Of a DNA stretch of 64,000 nucleotides, positions 44,994 to 53,430 are shown in pieces. The notes under the pieces are model-generated. The model saw only the letters and a program-made list of their open reading frames with translations. It ran no database searches and had not been told where the DNA came from. Origin of the DNA: Syntrophorhabdaceae bacterium (GTDB taxonomy: Bacteria > Desulfobacterota > Syntrophorhabdia > Syntrophorhabdales > Syntrophorhabdaceae); assembly GCA_035541755.1 (NCBI GenBank), contig DATKMQ010000066.1:1-64000 (forward strand), written 5' to 3'. Position numbers and translations under genes: made by a program. Each line of letters begins with the position of its first letter. Position 1 is the first letter of the stretch.

Positions 44994-46217
44994 ATGCGAA
45001 AGATTATCATTATTTTATTGGCGTCGGCCGTCGTATGCTCGTGCAGCTACATGCCTTTTGGCAAGAAAAAGGATGAGGCCGCCACGAAGAACGATCAGAA
45101 GAAAGCGGTGAATATAGAGGATGTGAAGACTCCTAATCCTGGTGACATCAAGGTAGTCGACGGCGTGGAGTACATTTATGCCCGCAATAGAAGATACCAC
45201 TATAACGAACAGGAACCGGAATATATATGGATAAGGAAAGACCAATTCTCGCCCGGTCTCCTTGAATCCATTGCTCAAAGGGCCACCGCCGGCACCAAGA
45301 AAGAAAGAGATGCAATGGAGCAGAGGATAGCAAAGCTCGAGGATGAACTGAAAAAGAAGAACACGCCTCAGGCGGCCGCCTATCCTTCCGGCACAAGCGC
45401 GCTTCCGGGTACCATAGGTTTTCTTACGGGGACCTCCCCCGTTATGTTCGACTATCCGTCGCCAAGGATGAAGAGGCGTGTAGTGGTCCTGCCCACTGAT
45501 GACCAGACCAATTACAAGAGTGAGTACCTCGGGGATCTGGCCACAAAGCGGCTCATTTCTAGGCTCGAAAGCACGGGAACGATCATTTGCGTTGACCCGA
45601 GCACGACCGGCATAAAAGGCTCTCTTACGGATCCCGCCAATATGAAGGCCCTCAATGAAGTGTTCGGCATACAGGCCGTCATAAAAAGCGGTCTCGCCGA
45701 CGTTTACACCACGACTTCCAAAATTGAGAACTCGAACGCAAAGGAAGCCTCTTTCGCCCTGGCCAAACTCAATGTGGAAATCTACAATACAGACACAGGC
45801 CTTCTGCTCAAGCAGCTCTCCGGAAGAAACCCCGTATCCTTCTCCAAGGAGCAGGGGGATTTGAGCGCTGAAAAGGCAAAAAACAAGTCCATCGATCTCG
45901 CGATAGAGATAATCGCCGATGATATGCTGAAGGCTATCCTCTACATTGACTGGCACACACGGATCGCGTCGATTGACGAAGGAAAAATCTTTATAAACGC
46001 AGGACGACTTTCCGGACTCGAAAAAGGAAAGATCCTCGAAGTGTACGGCCCGGGGCAAAAAGTGGTCGATCCGAAAACAAAGGCCCCGCTCGGCACCACC
46101 AAAGGAGTCTTCAAGGGAGAACTTGAAGTAGTCGAGCTCTTCGGGGTCGACGCAAGCTGGACCACGCCAAAGAGGGGTACCGGTTTCTCGCCCACCGACC
46201 TGGTGTACGTCAAATAG
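44994..46217 (+). CDS. CsgG/FlgT-like outer lipoprotein (407 aa)
   Basis: A secreted lipoprotein: the signal peptide MRKIIIILLASAVVCSC ends in a lipobox with the modified cysteine at residue 17. A charged linker and a short coiled coil (about residues 95-120) follow. The middle domain (RRVVVLPTDDQTNYKSEYLGDLATKRLISRLESTG to about 300) resembles the CsgG-like fold of surface-assembly lipoproteins. The C-terminal 90 residues resemble an SH3-like barrel of the flagellar FlgT type (GRLSGLEKGKILEVYGPG and GELEVVELFG). Role is inferred only as envelope assembly or transport. No ribosome binding site is visible before the ATG. Confidence 0.72.
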   Translation: MRKIIIILLASAVVCSCSYMPFGKKKDEAATKNDQKKAVNIEDVKTPNPGDIKVVDGVEYIYARNRRYHYNEQEPEYIWIRKDQFSPGLLESIAQRATAGTKKERDAMEQRIAKLEDELKKKNTPQAAAYPSGTSALPGTIGFLTGTSPVMFDYPSPRMKRRVVVLPTDDQTNYKSEYLGDLATKRLISRLESTGTIICVDPSTTGIKGSLTDPANMKALNEVFGIQAVIKSGLADVYTTTSKIENSNAKEASFALAKLNVEIYNTDTGLLLKQLSGRNPVSFSKEQGDLSAEKAKNKSIDLAIEIIADDMLKAILYIDWHTRIASIDEGKIFINAGRLSGLEKGKILEVYGPGQKVVDPKTKAPLGTTKGVFKGELEVVELFGVDASWTTPKRGTGFSPTDLVYVK

Positions 46218-46242
46218 TAAGACCTGGGTGTCACGTTCAAAA

Positions 46243-47400
46243 TCATCTGAAAAACAGTACGGACAAGAACGCTCCGCCAAGAACGACATAGAGGATGTCG
46301 ATCTTCTTAATGAGCGCCAGGTAAGATGCGCAAAACAAGAGTCCGCTCAAGGCCGTTAAAGGAACGGAAAGCGCAAATTTTACGGCCACATACAGAAGAA
46401 GCCCCACGAATGTAGCGAGTATTCCCCGCACGGCCCGTAGGAAAAATCGAGAGGCTTTAAGTCTCTGAAAGAACGGCGCGGTCAAAAGCACCATAAGAAA
46501 AGAAGGGGTAAAGATAGCGATAGCGGACACAAGGGCACCCAAAGAACCGTGGAGCACGTAACCCACAAAGGTCGCGGTTATGATGATGGGTCCGGGCGTT
46601 ACCTGTCCCAACGCCACCCCGTCCATAAAAGTCTTGCCGTCGATCAGGCCGCCCGCTTCCACGACCTGGTGGAGCATGAGGGGAAGAGAGGCAAAGCCGC
46701 CGCCGAAGGCGAAAAGGTCGATTTTCAGCATCACCGCGGCAAGTCGCAATAGCCCGTAGTCCGTATAATAGAGCAGGACCATTAAGAGTAAGACAAGCGT
46801 ACCGATCAACGCTATTGCTCTTATATCCGGTGATCCGTTGCGCACCCCCGCGCTGCCCGACGGCCTTATCGCACGAAACAACAGGCATCCCGCGCAGGCT
46901 GCCGCTGCGATCACAACGAAGGGGCTCGCGCCCTGCCAGAAAAGGATTGCCGAACAGAGCGCCATGAGAAGGTCCCGATAATCCTTGACTGCGCCTTTGG
47001 CGAAGGCGGAAGCCGCATTCACGATGATGGCCACAATGATTACCTTAAGCCCGGAAAAGAGCGCCGCCACCTCGGGTATCGCGTGAAACCTGACGTAGAG
47101 ACCGGAAAGAACTGTCATGAAAACGAAAGCGGGCAGTCCGAAGCCAATAAACGCGACAAGTGCCCCCGGAGTCCCTCTTACCGTGAGGCCAACAAAGGCG
47201 GCCACCTGCATGGCTATTGCCCCGGGGATTGATTGACACAGGGCCACACCGTCAGCGAAGGTATCCTCATCAAGCCAGCGTCTTCGTCTCACCACAAGTT
47301 CCCGGATGTAGACAACCATGGCCGGTCCACCAAAGGCATAGGACCCAAGTGCAAGAAAGGAAAGGAATATTCTGGCAAGGGGGGGCCGCTGCATGCTCAC
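46243..47400 (-). CDS. chrA: Chromate transporter family protein, two-domain (385 aa)
   Basis: A membrane protein of the CHR family with two homologous halves, the long form. The first half starts FLSFLALGSYAFGGPAMVVYIRE, with LCQSIPGAIAMQVAAFVG; the second half has KIDLFAFGGGFASLPLMLHQVV and GVALGQVTPGPIIITATFVGY. Both halves carry the G-G-P/PGP-type motifs. Some members confer chromate resistance by export; in an anaerobe the true substrate could be another oxyanion such as sulfate. Its start overlaps the end of the hydrolase gene by 4 nt. Confidence 0.88.
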   Translation of the reverse strand: MSMQRPPLARIFLSFLALGSYAFGGPAMVVYIRELVVRRRRWLDEDTFADGVALCQSIPGAIAMQVAAFVGLTVRGTPGALVAFIGFGLPAFVFMTVLSGLYVRFHAIPEVAALFSGLKVIIVAIIVNAASAFAKGAVKDYRDLLMALCSAILFWQGASPFVVIAAAACAGCLLFRAIRPSGSAGVRNGSPDIRAIALIGTLVLLLMVLLYYTDYGLLRLAAVMLKIDLFAFGGGFASLPLMLHQVVEAGGLIDGKTFMDGVALGQVTPGPIIITATFVGYVLHGSLGALVSAIAIFTPSFLMVLLTAPFFQRLKASRFFLRAVRGILATFVGLLLYVAVKFALSVPLTALSGLLFCASYLALIKKIDILYVVLGGAFLSVLFFR

Positions 47401-47957
47401 TTTACAAGCGGGAGAGCTGCCTTGAATTCGTCAGTACCTGCTTTTCGTAGGATCTCATATATAAACATTTCTGTGGAGGTTACCGTTACGCCCGCACCAC
47501 GCAGACGCTCAAGGGCAACATCGCGGTTATCGCGCGTCCGCGATGAGATCGCATCGCTCACGACCTGCACGCGATAGGAGGGTAATGCGTTGAGCGCGGT
47601 TTGTGCGACGCAGATATGGGCTTCGACACCCGCGAGGATCAGCGTTTTTCTTCGGAGCTTTTTGATTCGGTGGGCAAACTCTTCACAGGAAAAGGAATCA
47701 AAGTGAACTTTGGGAACAATCGAGTGCGGCGGCAACCCCTGTCTGATTTCCTGAACCGTGTCCCCGAGTTTTTCCTGCTCGGTCGTAATCACGGGAATGC
47801 CCGTGAGAAGGCAGAATTTGAGAAGGCGGCTAATATTCGATATTACCTTGCTATTTTCTGTAATGACCGGCATGAGCCTCTCCTGTACATCGATAATAAC
47901 CAAAACAGGATCTTGCCGCGTTATGAGGTGGGATACAATTTTCTTACGGTTTGCCAT
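47397..47957 (-). CDS. Isochorismatase-family cysteine hydrolase (186 aa)
   Basis: A small hydrolase with the catalytic triad Asp-Lys-Cys: Asp in LVIIDVQERLMP, Lys in VPKVHFDSFSC and Cys in LAGVEAHICVAQTAL. Relatives cleave isochorismate, nicotinamide or other amides; the substrate here is unknown. It overlaps chrA by 4 nt, so the two are co-expressed. The short distance to hpt (50 nt) leaves room for a shared transcript. Confidence 0.85.
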   Translation of the reverse strand: MANRKKIVSHLITRQDPVLVIIDVQERLMPVITENSKVISNISRLLKFCLLTGIPVITTEQEKLGDTVQEIRQGLPPHSIVPKVHFDSFSCEEFAHRIKKLRRKTLILAGVEAHICVAQTALNALPSYRVQVVSDAISSRTRDNRDVALERLRGAGVTVTSTEMFIYEILRKAGTDEFKAALPLVK

Positions 47958-48007
47958 GATAACCCTTGTTTCAACGAGAGCTCGCCGCGTCCTTTCCCGG
48001 GCATAGC

Positions 48008-48541
48008 TTATGGTTCAACCACATATATATCCGGATAGTTTCTGTATTGCTCGGCGTGGTCGATGCCATAGCCCACGACAAAGCCATCCTCTATGGTAAA
48101 GCCCACGTAATCGGCCTTAATGCTGACCGTTCTGCGGACCTTCTTATCGATGAGGGCGCAGATCTTCAGGCTTTTGGGGTTCCTCATCATGAGCATGTCA
48201 CGTATCGCTTTTAACGTAAGGCCTGAATCGATGATATCCTCGACGATGACCACGTTGCGTCCCACAATATCTTCCTCGAGGTCTTTGGTAACGGCTATTT
48301 CTCCTCGCGACTGCATTTCGTTCCCATAAGATGAAACCCTCATGAAATCGACCTTGGAGGGATTCTTAACCTGTCTCACAAGATCCGAAGTGAACATGAA
48401 AGACCCCTTGAGGAGGCAGACGAACAGGATCTCCTCTCCCCGAAAGTCCTCTGCTATTAATTGACCGAGACGTTTTACGGCACGCCCGATCTGTCTTTTT
48501 GAGAACAGTCTTCTCAGCATTCGATGTCCAATGCGGGTCAA
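48008..48541 (-). CDS. hpt: Hypoxanthine phosphoribosyltransferase (177 aa)
   Basis: Salvages hypoxanthine and guanine to nucleotides using PRPP. The PRPP motif VVIVEDIIDSGLTL is clear, along with the ending of the active site DYVGFTIEDGFVVGYGIDH. Length is normal. The gene starts 2 nt after the stop of the UPF0173 gene on the same strand, so they are coupled. Confidence 0.95.
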   Translation of the reverse strand: MTRIGHRMLRRLFSKRQIGRAVKRLGQLIAEDFRGEEILFVCLLKGSFMFTSDLVRQVKNPSKVDFMRVSSYGNEMQSRGEIAVTKDLEEDIVGRNVVIVEDIIDSGLTLKAIRDMLMMRNPKSLKICALIDKKVRRTVSIKADYVGFTIEDGFVVGYGIDHAEQYRNYPDIYVVEP

Positions 48542-48543
48542 AC

Positions 48544-49200
48544 CTAAAGGGCGTGTTGCAAAACAACGATCTCTCCCGTTTCCGGAAGGGTTGACGTACT
48601 GATCACGATCTCTGAGGAATTGGGCCGTTTCACATTCTTTTTGTCTCCGGTAAATTCATCGAGTGGGGCAATGGGCAGGTTGCTCCCTGCGGTTTTATAG
48701 TGCATGGGTATGGTAATGGGGGCCTTTATGTCGTTCATGATCATCGTGGCATCTTTCGCGTCAATGGTAAAGAAGCCTCCCACAGGCAGAAGCAGAACAT
48801 CCACCTTGCCTATCTTCTCAAGCGTCTTTTGATCGAGCGTATGCCCCAGGTCCCCGAGATGCGCTATGCTTATCCCATCGGCGCTTATCACGAAAACAAG
48901 ATTCTTGCCTCGTTCGTTTCCCTTCGAGGTATCGTGATAGGTTGGCACGGCCTTTATCTTAACCCCCTTCTCCTCATGCTCCCCTGCCTCTCTTAGTCGA
49001 GTGAATTTACCTTTAATATCATTAACATAGTTGTGGTCACTGTGGTCGTGAGTCGTGAGAACAATATCGGCCTGGTCGGTTATTTTCCCGTAGGAAATAG
49101 CCCCTCCGAAGGCGCCCGATTCGTACGGATCGATAATAATTCTGGTTCCATTATCGGTCACTATGTAAAAGGCCGAATGCCCATACCATTTTATCTTCAT
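48544..49200 (-). CDS. UPF0173 metal-dependent hydrolase (218 aa)
   Basis: A metallo-beta-lactamase-fold hydrolase of the UPF0173 group. The N-terminus MKIKWYGHSAFYI is characteristic, followed by the metal motif TTHDHSDHN and later HLGDLGHTLD and MHYKT. The start at 49200 is set by AGGAGGACCGAT; a longer frame upstream has no such signal. Substrate unknown. It is the first gene of a minus-strand unit that includes hpt, with a good promoter. Confidence 0.93.
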   Translation of the reverse strand: MKIKWYGHSAFYIVTDNGTRIIIDPYESGAFGGAISYGKITDQADIVLTTHDHSDHNYVNDIKGKFTRLREAGEHEEKGVKIKAVPTYHDTSKGNERGKNLVFVISADGISIAHLGDLGHTLDQKTLEKIGKVDVLLLPVGGFFTIDAKDATMIMNDIKAPITIPMHYKTAGSNLPIAPLDEFTGDKKNVKRPNSSEIVISTSTLPETGEIVVLQHAL

Positions 49201-49222
49201 ATCGGTCCTCCTCTTTTCCTTG

Positions 49223-49251
49223 ATAATACAACGCGATATTGCCCAAGTCAA
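49223..49251 (-). promoter_or_regulatory. Promoter of the UPF0173-hpt unit
   Basis: Minus strand: TTGACT (49246-49251), 17-bp spacer, TATTAT (49223-49228), 22 nt before the start codon. Confidence 0.65.
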
Positions 49252-49291
49252 GCCTGTGGCCCGCTTAACTGCATGAGGGTGCTGAAAGTGC

Positions 49292-49320
49292 TTGATAAAA
49301 TCCATTGGACGCTCTACAAT
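49292..49320 (+). promoter_or_regulatory. Promoter of the frameshifted hydrolase gene
   Basis: TTGATA (49292-49297), 17-bp spacer, TACAAT (49315-49320), 45 nt before the ATG at 49366. Divergent from the promoter at 49223-49251. Confidence 0.6.
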
Positions 49321-49365
49321 CTTACGCGGCTCTTGCTCTCCGGGCTCGTCTCTCAAGAGGATTTT

Positions 49366-50045
49366 ATGGATCCCGTAAAAATTACAAAGAACATCTATCT
49401 CATAGGGAACTCGGATATGACGGACGGTAAGGATTGTTCCATATATCTCATAGACTTGGGCGAGATCGTACTTGTGGACGCCGGAGCGGGGGCAAGTGTG
49501 GACGCTCTTACAAGAAACATCGAACGGATAGGCCTTGATCCCGGGCTATTTCCTCGGTGATCCTTACGCATTGTCATATCGATCACGTCGGGGGCGCTGC
49601 TGAATTGAGGAGGCGTTTCGGTGTACGTCTTATCATGCACGAGCTCGATGCCCCTGCGGTGGAGGTTGCAGACGCAAAAAAGACCGGTGCTTCGTGGTAT
49701 GGGATCGCATTTGCGCCGCTGCCCATAGATGTGCATTTGACCGGGGAAGAGAAAGTCTTACGCTTTGGCGATCACGACGTAGTCTGTCTTCATACGCCCG
49801 GCCACACCCCCGGCTCAATCTCGGTTTATCTCAACATAGACGGAAAAAGGGTACTCTTCGGCCAGGATATTCACGGCCCCTTTCTCAAGGAGTTTGGCGC
49901 TGACATGACTGAGTGGAGCGCATCGATGCAAAAGCTGCTCGCGCTCAAGGCCGACATACTGTGCGAGGGTCATTTCGGCGTGTATCAACCGGCGCATTCA
50001 GTTACCGATTACATTGAGCGCTACCTCGACGAATACGGTGAGTAG
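49366..50045 (+). pseudogene. Metallo-beta-lactamase-fold hydrolase broken by a one-base frameshift
   Basis: Frame 1 (49366-49560) reads a normal N-terminus, MDPVKITKNIYLIGNSDMTD to NIERIGLDPGL, then stops. The neighbouring frame continues from about 49548 with ISSVILTHCHIDHVGG, holding the metal motif HCHIDH, then GHTPGSISVYL, FGQDIHGPF and GHFGVY to the stop at 50043-50045. Joining them needs one extra base near 49547-49549 (as if CTA ATT had lost an A), giving a continuous protein of about 226 residues of the glyoxalase-II/MBL group. The start has AGAGGA upstream and a promoter. The later frame shows no other damage, so this is either a recent lesion or a base-call error. Confidence 0.8.
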
Positions 50046-50104
50046 CGCGCTCGCACCGTTTGATCCCGGTACCATTCGATGCTCATACGGCTACCCGTGC
50101 GCAC

Positions 50105-50133
50105 TTGACAATATCTCTCCGGCGTGATACATA
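50105..50133 (+). promoter_or_regulatory. Promoter of the cobalamin operon
   Basis: A perfect TTGACA (50105-50110), then a 17-bp spacer and a poor -10 match (TACATA, 50128-50133), just before the riboswitch. Confidence 0.5.
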
Positions 50134-50300
50134 GTGAGCTGTGATGTAAGTCCGATCTTCAAGGGAAGTGAAGTGGAAGACTTCTGCTGTCCCGCAACTG
50201 TGATGGGTTCACGGTTTCCCATGGTGAAAACCAGCCACTGTTCCGAAGTACGCTGAACGGGAAGGCTCGAACCGGAAGGCCCTCAGCCAGGAAACCTTGG
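50134..50300 (+). promoter_or_regulatory. Cobalamin riboswitch
   Basis: An adenosylcobalamin-type sensing leader. The conserved blocks occur in order: AAGGGAAG near 50160, CTGTCCCGCAACTGT near 50190, AGCCACTG near 50231, CGGGAAGGC near 50259, and the B12 box AGCCAGGAAACC at 50285-50296. It precedes the cobalt uptake and cobamide synthesis genes, the expected target. No U-run terminator follows, so control is probably at translation or by a long-range helix, an inference. Confidence 0.92.
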
Positions 50301-50338
50301 GTTGGATTCTCAACAACACTACCTTACGAGGTATAAGG

Positions 50339-50473
50339 ATGTTGCGCGAGGCAAGAAAATACCCCCATTATTACGTCTTTCCTGCATATAACAGGTTTGG
50401 TGGCGCTCAGCGCGCCCGTTTTCCCCATGCACTCGTGGCAGGCCGTGAAGCCTTCAAGGTGGCCCGTGGCTAA
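50339..50473 (+). CDS. Possible 44-aa leader ORF between riboswitch and cbiP
   Basis: An ATG at 50339 with GAGG seven bases upstream opens a 44-codon frame, MLREARKYPHYYVFPAYNRF and a basic remainder ending EAFKVARG. It overlaps the likely cbiP start by 8 nt in another frame. Its translation could couple riboswitch control to cbiP. It is rich in Arg and aromatic residues, and I know no family. It may be chance. Confidence 0.35.
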   Translation: MLREARKYPHYYVFPAYNRFGGAQRARFPHALVAGREAFKVARG

Positions 50474-52004
50474 AGCGCTCATGATACAGGGCACAGGGTC
50501 CGGCGCCGGAAAAAGCGTTATCGTGGCCGCACTCTGCAGGATCTTTAGGGACCAGGGCTTATCCGTCGCCCCTTTTAAGGCCCAGAACATGGCGCTCAAT
50601 TCCTTTATTACGGCCGAAGGAGGAGAGATAGGCCGGGCGCAGGCGCTCCAGGCACAAGCGGCGCGCATTGAGCCCACGGTCCATATGAACCCTGTCCTGC
50701 TCAAAGCCTCCGGTCAGATGTGCTCGCAGGTAATCATACAGGGGGTGGCCCGGGCAACCATGCAGGCCAGGGAATATTACGGGTACAAGAAAGAGGCGTG
50801 GAAAGCAGTAAAATCGTCCTATAGAAGGCTCTCAGACACCCACGATCTTATCATCCTGGAAGGCGCCGGTAGCCCCGCGGAAATTAACCTTGTCGAGAAC
50901 GACATTGTTAACATGGCGGCGGCCAGGCACGCGAAAGCCCCGGTAGTGCTCGTCGGCGATATCGACAGAGGTGGTGTCTTTGCTTCGCTGTACGGAACCG
51001 TTAAACTCACCGGCAGGGACGCAAAACGCATAAAAGCATTTATTATCAATAAATTCCGGGGGGATGTGGATATATTGAGGCCCGGACTCAAAATGATCCA
51101 AGACAAAACCGGAAGGCCCGTCATAGGGGTTCTGCCTTACGTGACAGACATGAATCTCCCTGAAGAGGATGGCCTTGCGCTGACTCACAAGCATGCGGCG
51201 AAAGGTGCAGGAGATATCCGGGTGGTAGTCGTGAGGCTCCCATTTATCTCCAATTTCACGGACTTCGACCCCCTGTCTCAGGAGCCGGACGTGGAACTCG
51301 TCTACTCCTTCAATCCGGTCGACGTGGAAAATGCTCATATCGTGATCGTGCCCGGGACCAAGAACACGGTTCAGGACCTGCTCTACATGAGGCGAACGGG
51401 CCTTGAACAGAGCATCAAGAGGGCCTATTCAAAGGGCATCCAGATTATCGGCGTCTGCGGCGGATATCAGATGCTCGGCACCAAGATTTCTGACCTTCTC
51501 GGCGTGGAGAGCGGCCATAAGGAGATCGCAGGCATGGGTCTTTTGAACATCGAAACCTCGTTTGCCGCGCTTAAAACAACCTGTCAGGTTCGAGGCTCCC
51601 TGATTAAGGAGAGCTGGCGGATAGGCGCTTACGGCACCTATTTTACCGAGTCGGAACTTCTGCTTCAGGCAGAGCAAACCCTCACGGGCTACGAAATCCA
51701 CATGGGCTCAAGCACGGGAGACATTAACCTCTTCTTATTGCAAAGACTCGCCCGCGGAGCATGCGCGACCGTGCTCGATGGATCGAGAAACGGCAACTGT
51801 TGGGGTACATATATTCACGGTCTCTTCGACAACGACGCCTTCCGGAGGGGTGTACTCAACCACGCAAGAAGGCAATACAACTTGCCGGCCCTTGAGTCCC
51901 AGGTGAACTACGCTCTTATTCACGACCAGGCGATAGATAACCTGACGAGGATGCTCCGCGAGAATGTTGACATGAATTTTCTCTTGAGAATGGCAGGCCT
52001 ATGA
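50466..52004 (+). CDS. cbiP: Cobyric acid synthase (512 aa)
   Basis: Amidates four side chains of adenosylcobyrinic acid a,c-diamide to give cobyric acid, using glutamine and ATP. The N-terminal dethiobiotin-synthetase-like part has MIQGTGSGAGKS and PFKAQNMALNS; the C-terminal glutaminase domain has VIVPGTKNTVQDLLYM, with the cysteine in GVCGGYQMLG and the histidine in YIHGLFDN. The start is uncertain; GTG at 50466 with AAGG six bases upstream is chosen since it brings the P-loop to the usual distance from the N-terminus. It overlaps cbiA by 4 nt. Confidence 0.93.
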   Translation: MAKALMIQGTGSGAGKSVIVAALCRIFRDQGLSVAPFKAQNMALNSFITAEGGEIGRAQALQAQAARIEPTVHMNPVLLKASGQMCSQVIIQGVARATMQAREYYGYKKEAWKAVKSSYRRLSDTHDLIILEGAGSPAEINLVENDIVNMAAARHAKAPVVLVGDIDRGGVFASLYGTVKLTGRDAKRIKAFIINKFRGDVDILRPGLKMIQDKTGRPVIGVLPYVTDMNLPEEDGLALTHKHAAKGAGDIRVVVVRLPFISNFTDFDPLSQEPDVELVYSFNPVDVENAHIVIVPGTKNTVQDLLYMRRTGLEQSIKRAYSKGIQIIGVCGGYQMLGTKISDLLGVESGHKEIAGMGLLNIETSFAALKTTCQVRGSLIKESWRIGAYGTYFTESELLLQAEQTLTGYEIHMGSSTGDINLFLLQRLARGACATVLDGSRNGNCWGTYIHGLFDNDAFRRGVLNHARRQYNLPALESQVNYALIHDQAIDNLTRMLRENVDMNFLLRMAGL

Positions 52005-53416
52005 GCGAATTTTGCGCACGCGTTTGTAACGGCCAAAATCAACAAAATCAAAGGAATAGGCGTTGCGGTGGTGTGGTCATGGCCGGTACCCACAGCGGCT
52101 CTGGCAAGACCACGCTCACGCTGGGGCTTCTTGCCGCGTTGAAAGAGAGAGGTTTTGCGGTACAGCCCTTCAAGGCGGGCCCCGATTTCATCGATACAGG
52201 TCTTCACGGGGCCATTGTGGGAAGGCCTTCGAGAAATCTTGACCTCTGGATGTGCGGCGAGCAGTACGTGAGAGAGACCTTCGTGAAGCATACAGTTGAC
52301 GCTGACATAGCCGTGGTGGAAGGTGTCATGGGCCTCTACGACGGCCCCTTGAGTACGGCCTCGCTTTCACGCGTATTGCACCTTCCCGTAATTCTCGTTA
52401 TCGACGCTTATGGGCTTGCTGAGAGCGCCGGTGCCATCGCTCACGGGTTTAAGGACATGGGAGAGCGTGACCGCCAATGCAATATCGCGGGCGTGCTTTT
52501 CAACCGGGTGGCCTCGCCCGAGCATTACCGGCGGTTAAGAGGGAGCGTGAGCGGCCTCAAGGTTTTCGGGTATGTCCCGAGAGACCCCGATTTCGAGATC
52601 CCCGAGAGGCACCTGGGGCTCACGGTCGCCGAAGAGCGCCCCTTGAGCCTTCAAAGACAAGCAAAACTCGCAGGCACGGTTCTCGAACATGTGGATATCG
52701 ATGCCATTGTAAACGTCGCGCGACTCCAAGCCCCTGTGAGACCGGCCCATACCCACGCGGATAGAAAGATAGCGCCTCCCGTCGGCCGTATCGCCTTTGC
52801 CTACGACAGGGCCTTCTGCTTCTATTATCAAGACAACCTTGATCTTCTTCGGGAGGCAGGGGCAGAAATGGTAGCCTTTAGCCCGCTTGATGATGCGCAG
52901 GTCCCTCAGGGCTCACAGGCTATCTACATAGGGGGCGGCTATCCGGAGCTTTATGCGGAGGCGCTCTCACGGAATAAGGCTATGCGAAGCTTCATTCTGG
53001 AATGGGCAGCGGGCGGAAAGCCGCTTTACGCCGAATGTGGCGGGTTGATGTACCTGTCGCAGGGTATCCACTGCGATAGAGGTTTCGTGCCCATGGTCGG
53101 CGTATTCCCCTTTGAAACAGAGATGAAAAGCCGCAGATCCCGCCTCGGTTATCGGGAGATTACGCTAAAACAAGATTCACTTCTTGGCCAAACCGCCTCG
53201 CGCTTGCGTGGCCATGAGTTTCATTACTCGGAAATACGGGCCGCCGACAAGCTTGATCGGGCCCTGGCATACGAGGTAAAAGACGGCTCCGGACGCCCTA
53301 TGGTCGGTGAGGGCTACCGCTTCAAGAACACCCTTGCGAGTTACATTCACGTCCATTTCGGTAGTAATCGCGGCGCAGCCGGGCATTTCGCACACTTCAG
53401 GGAGGATAAGGGATAG
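52001..53416 (+). CDS. cbiA: Cobyrinic acid a,c-diamide synthase (471 aa)
   Basis: Amidates the a and c side chains of (cob)yrinic acid. The N-terminal ATP domain has MAGTHSGSGKTTLTLGLLAAL and PFKAGPDFIDTGLH, followed by VEGVMGLYDG. The glutaminase domain has GGGYPELYAEALS and the cysteine in YAECGGLMYLSQ. The first 25 residues before the P-loop are polar and rich in Gln/Asn, longer than usual; an internal start is possible. The ATG overlaps the cbiP stop (ATGA). The stop is 14 nt before the next gene. Confidence 0.94.
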   Translation: MSEFCARVCNGQNQQNQRNRRCGGVVMAGTHSGSGKTTLTLGLLAALKERGFAVQPFKAGPDFIDTGLHGAIVGRPSRNLDLWMCGEQYVRETFVKHTVDADIAVVEGVMGLYDGPLSTASLSRVLHLPVILVIDAYGLAESAGAIAHGFKDMGERDRQCNIAGVLFNRVASPEHYRRLRGSVSGLKVFGYVPRDPDFEIPERHLGLTVAEERPLSLQRQAKLAGTVLEHVDIDAIVNVARLQAPVRPAHTHADRKIAPPVGRIAFAYDRAFCFYYQDNLDLLREAGAEMVAFSPLDDAQVPQGSQAIYIGGGYPELYAEALSRNKAMRSFILEWAAGGKPLYAECGGLMYLSQGIHCDRGFVPMVGVFPFETEMKSRRSRLGYREITLKQDSLLGQTASRLRGHEFHYSEIRAADKLDRALAYEVKDGSGRPMVGEGYRFKNTLASYIHVHFGSNRGAAGHFAHFREDKG

Positions 53417-53430
53417 CATTCCCATTACGC

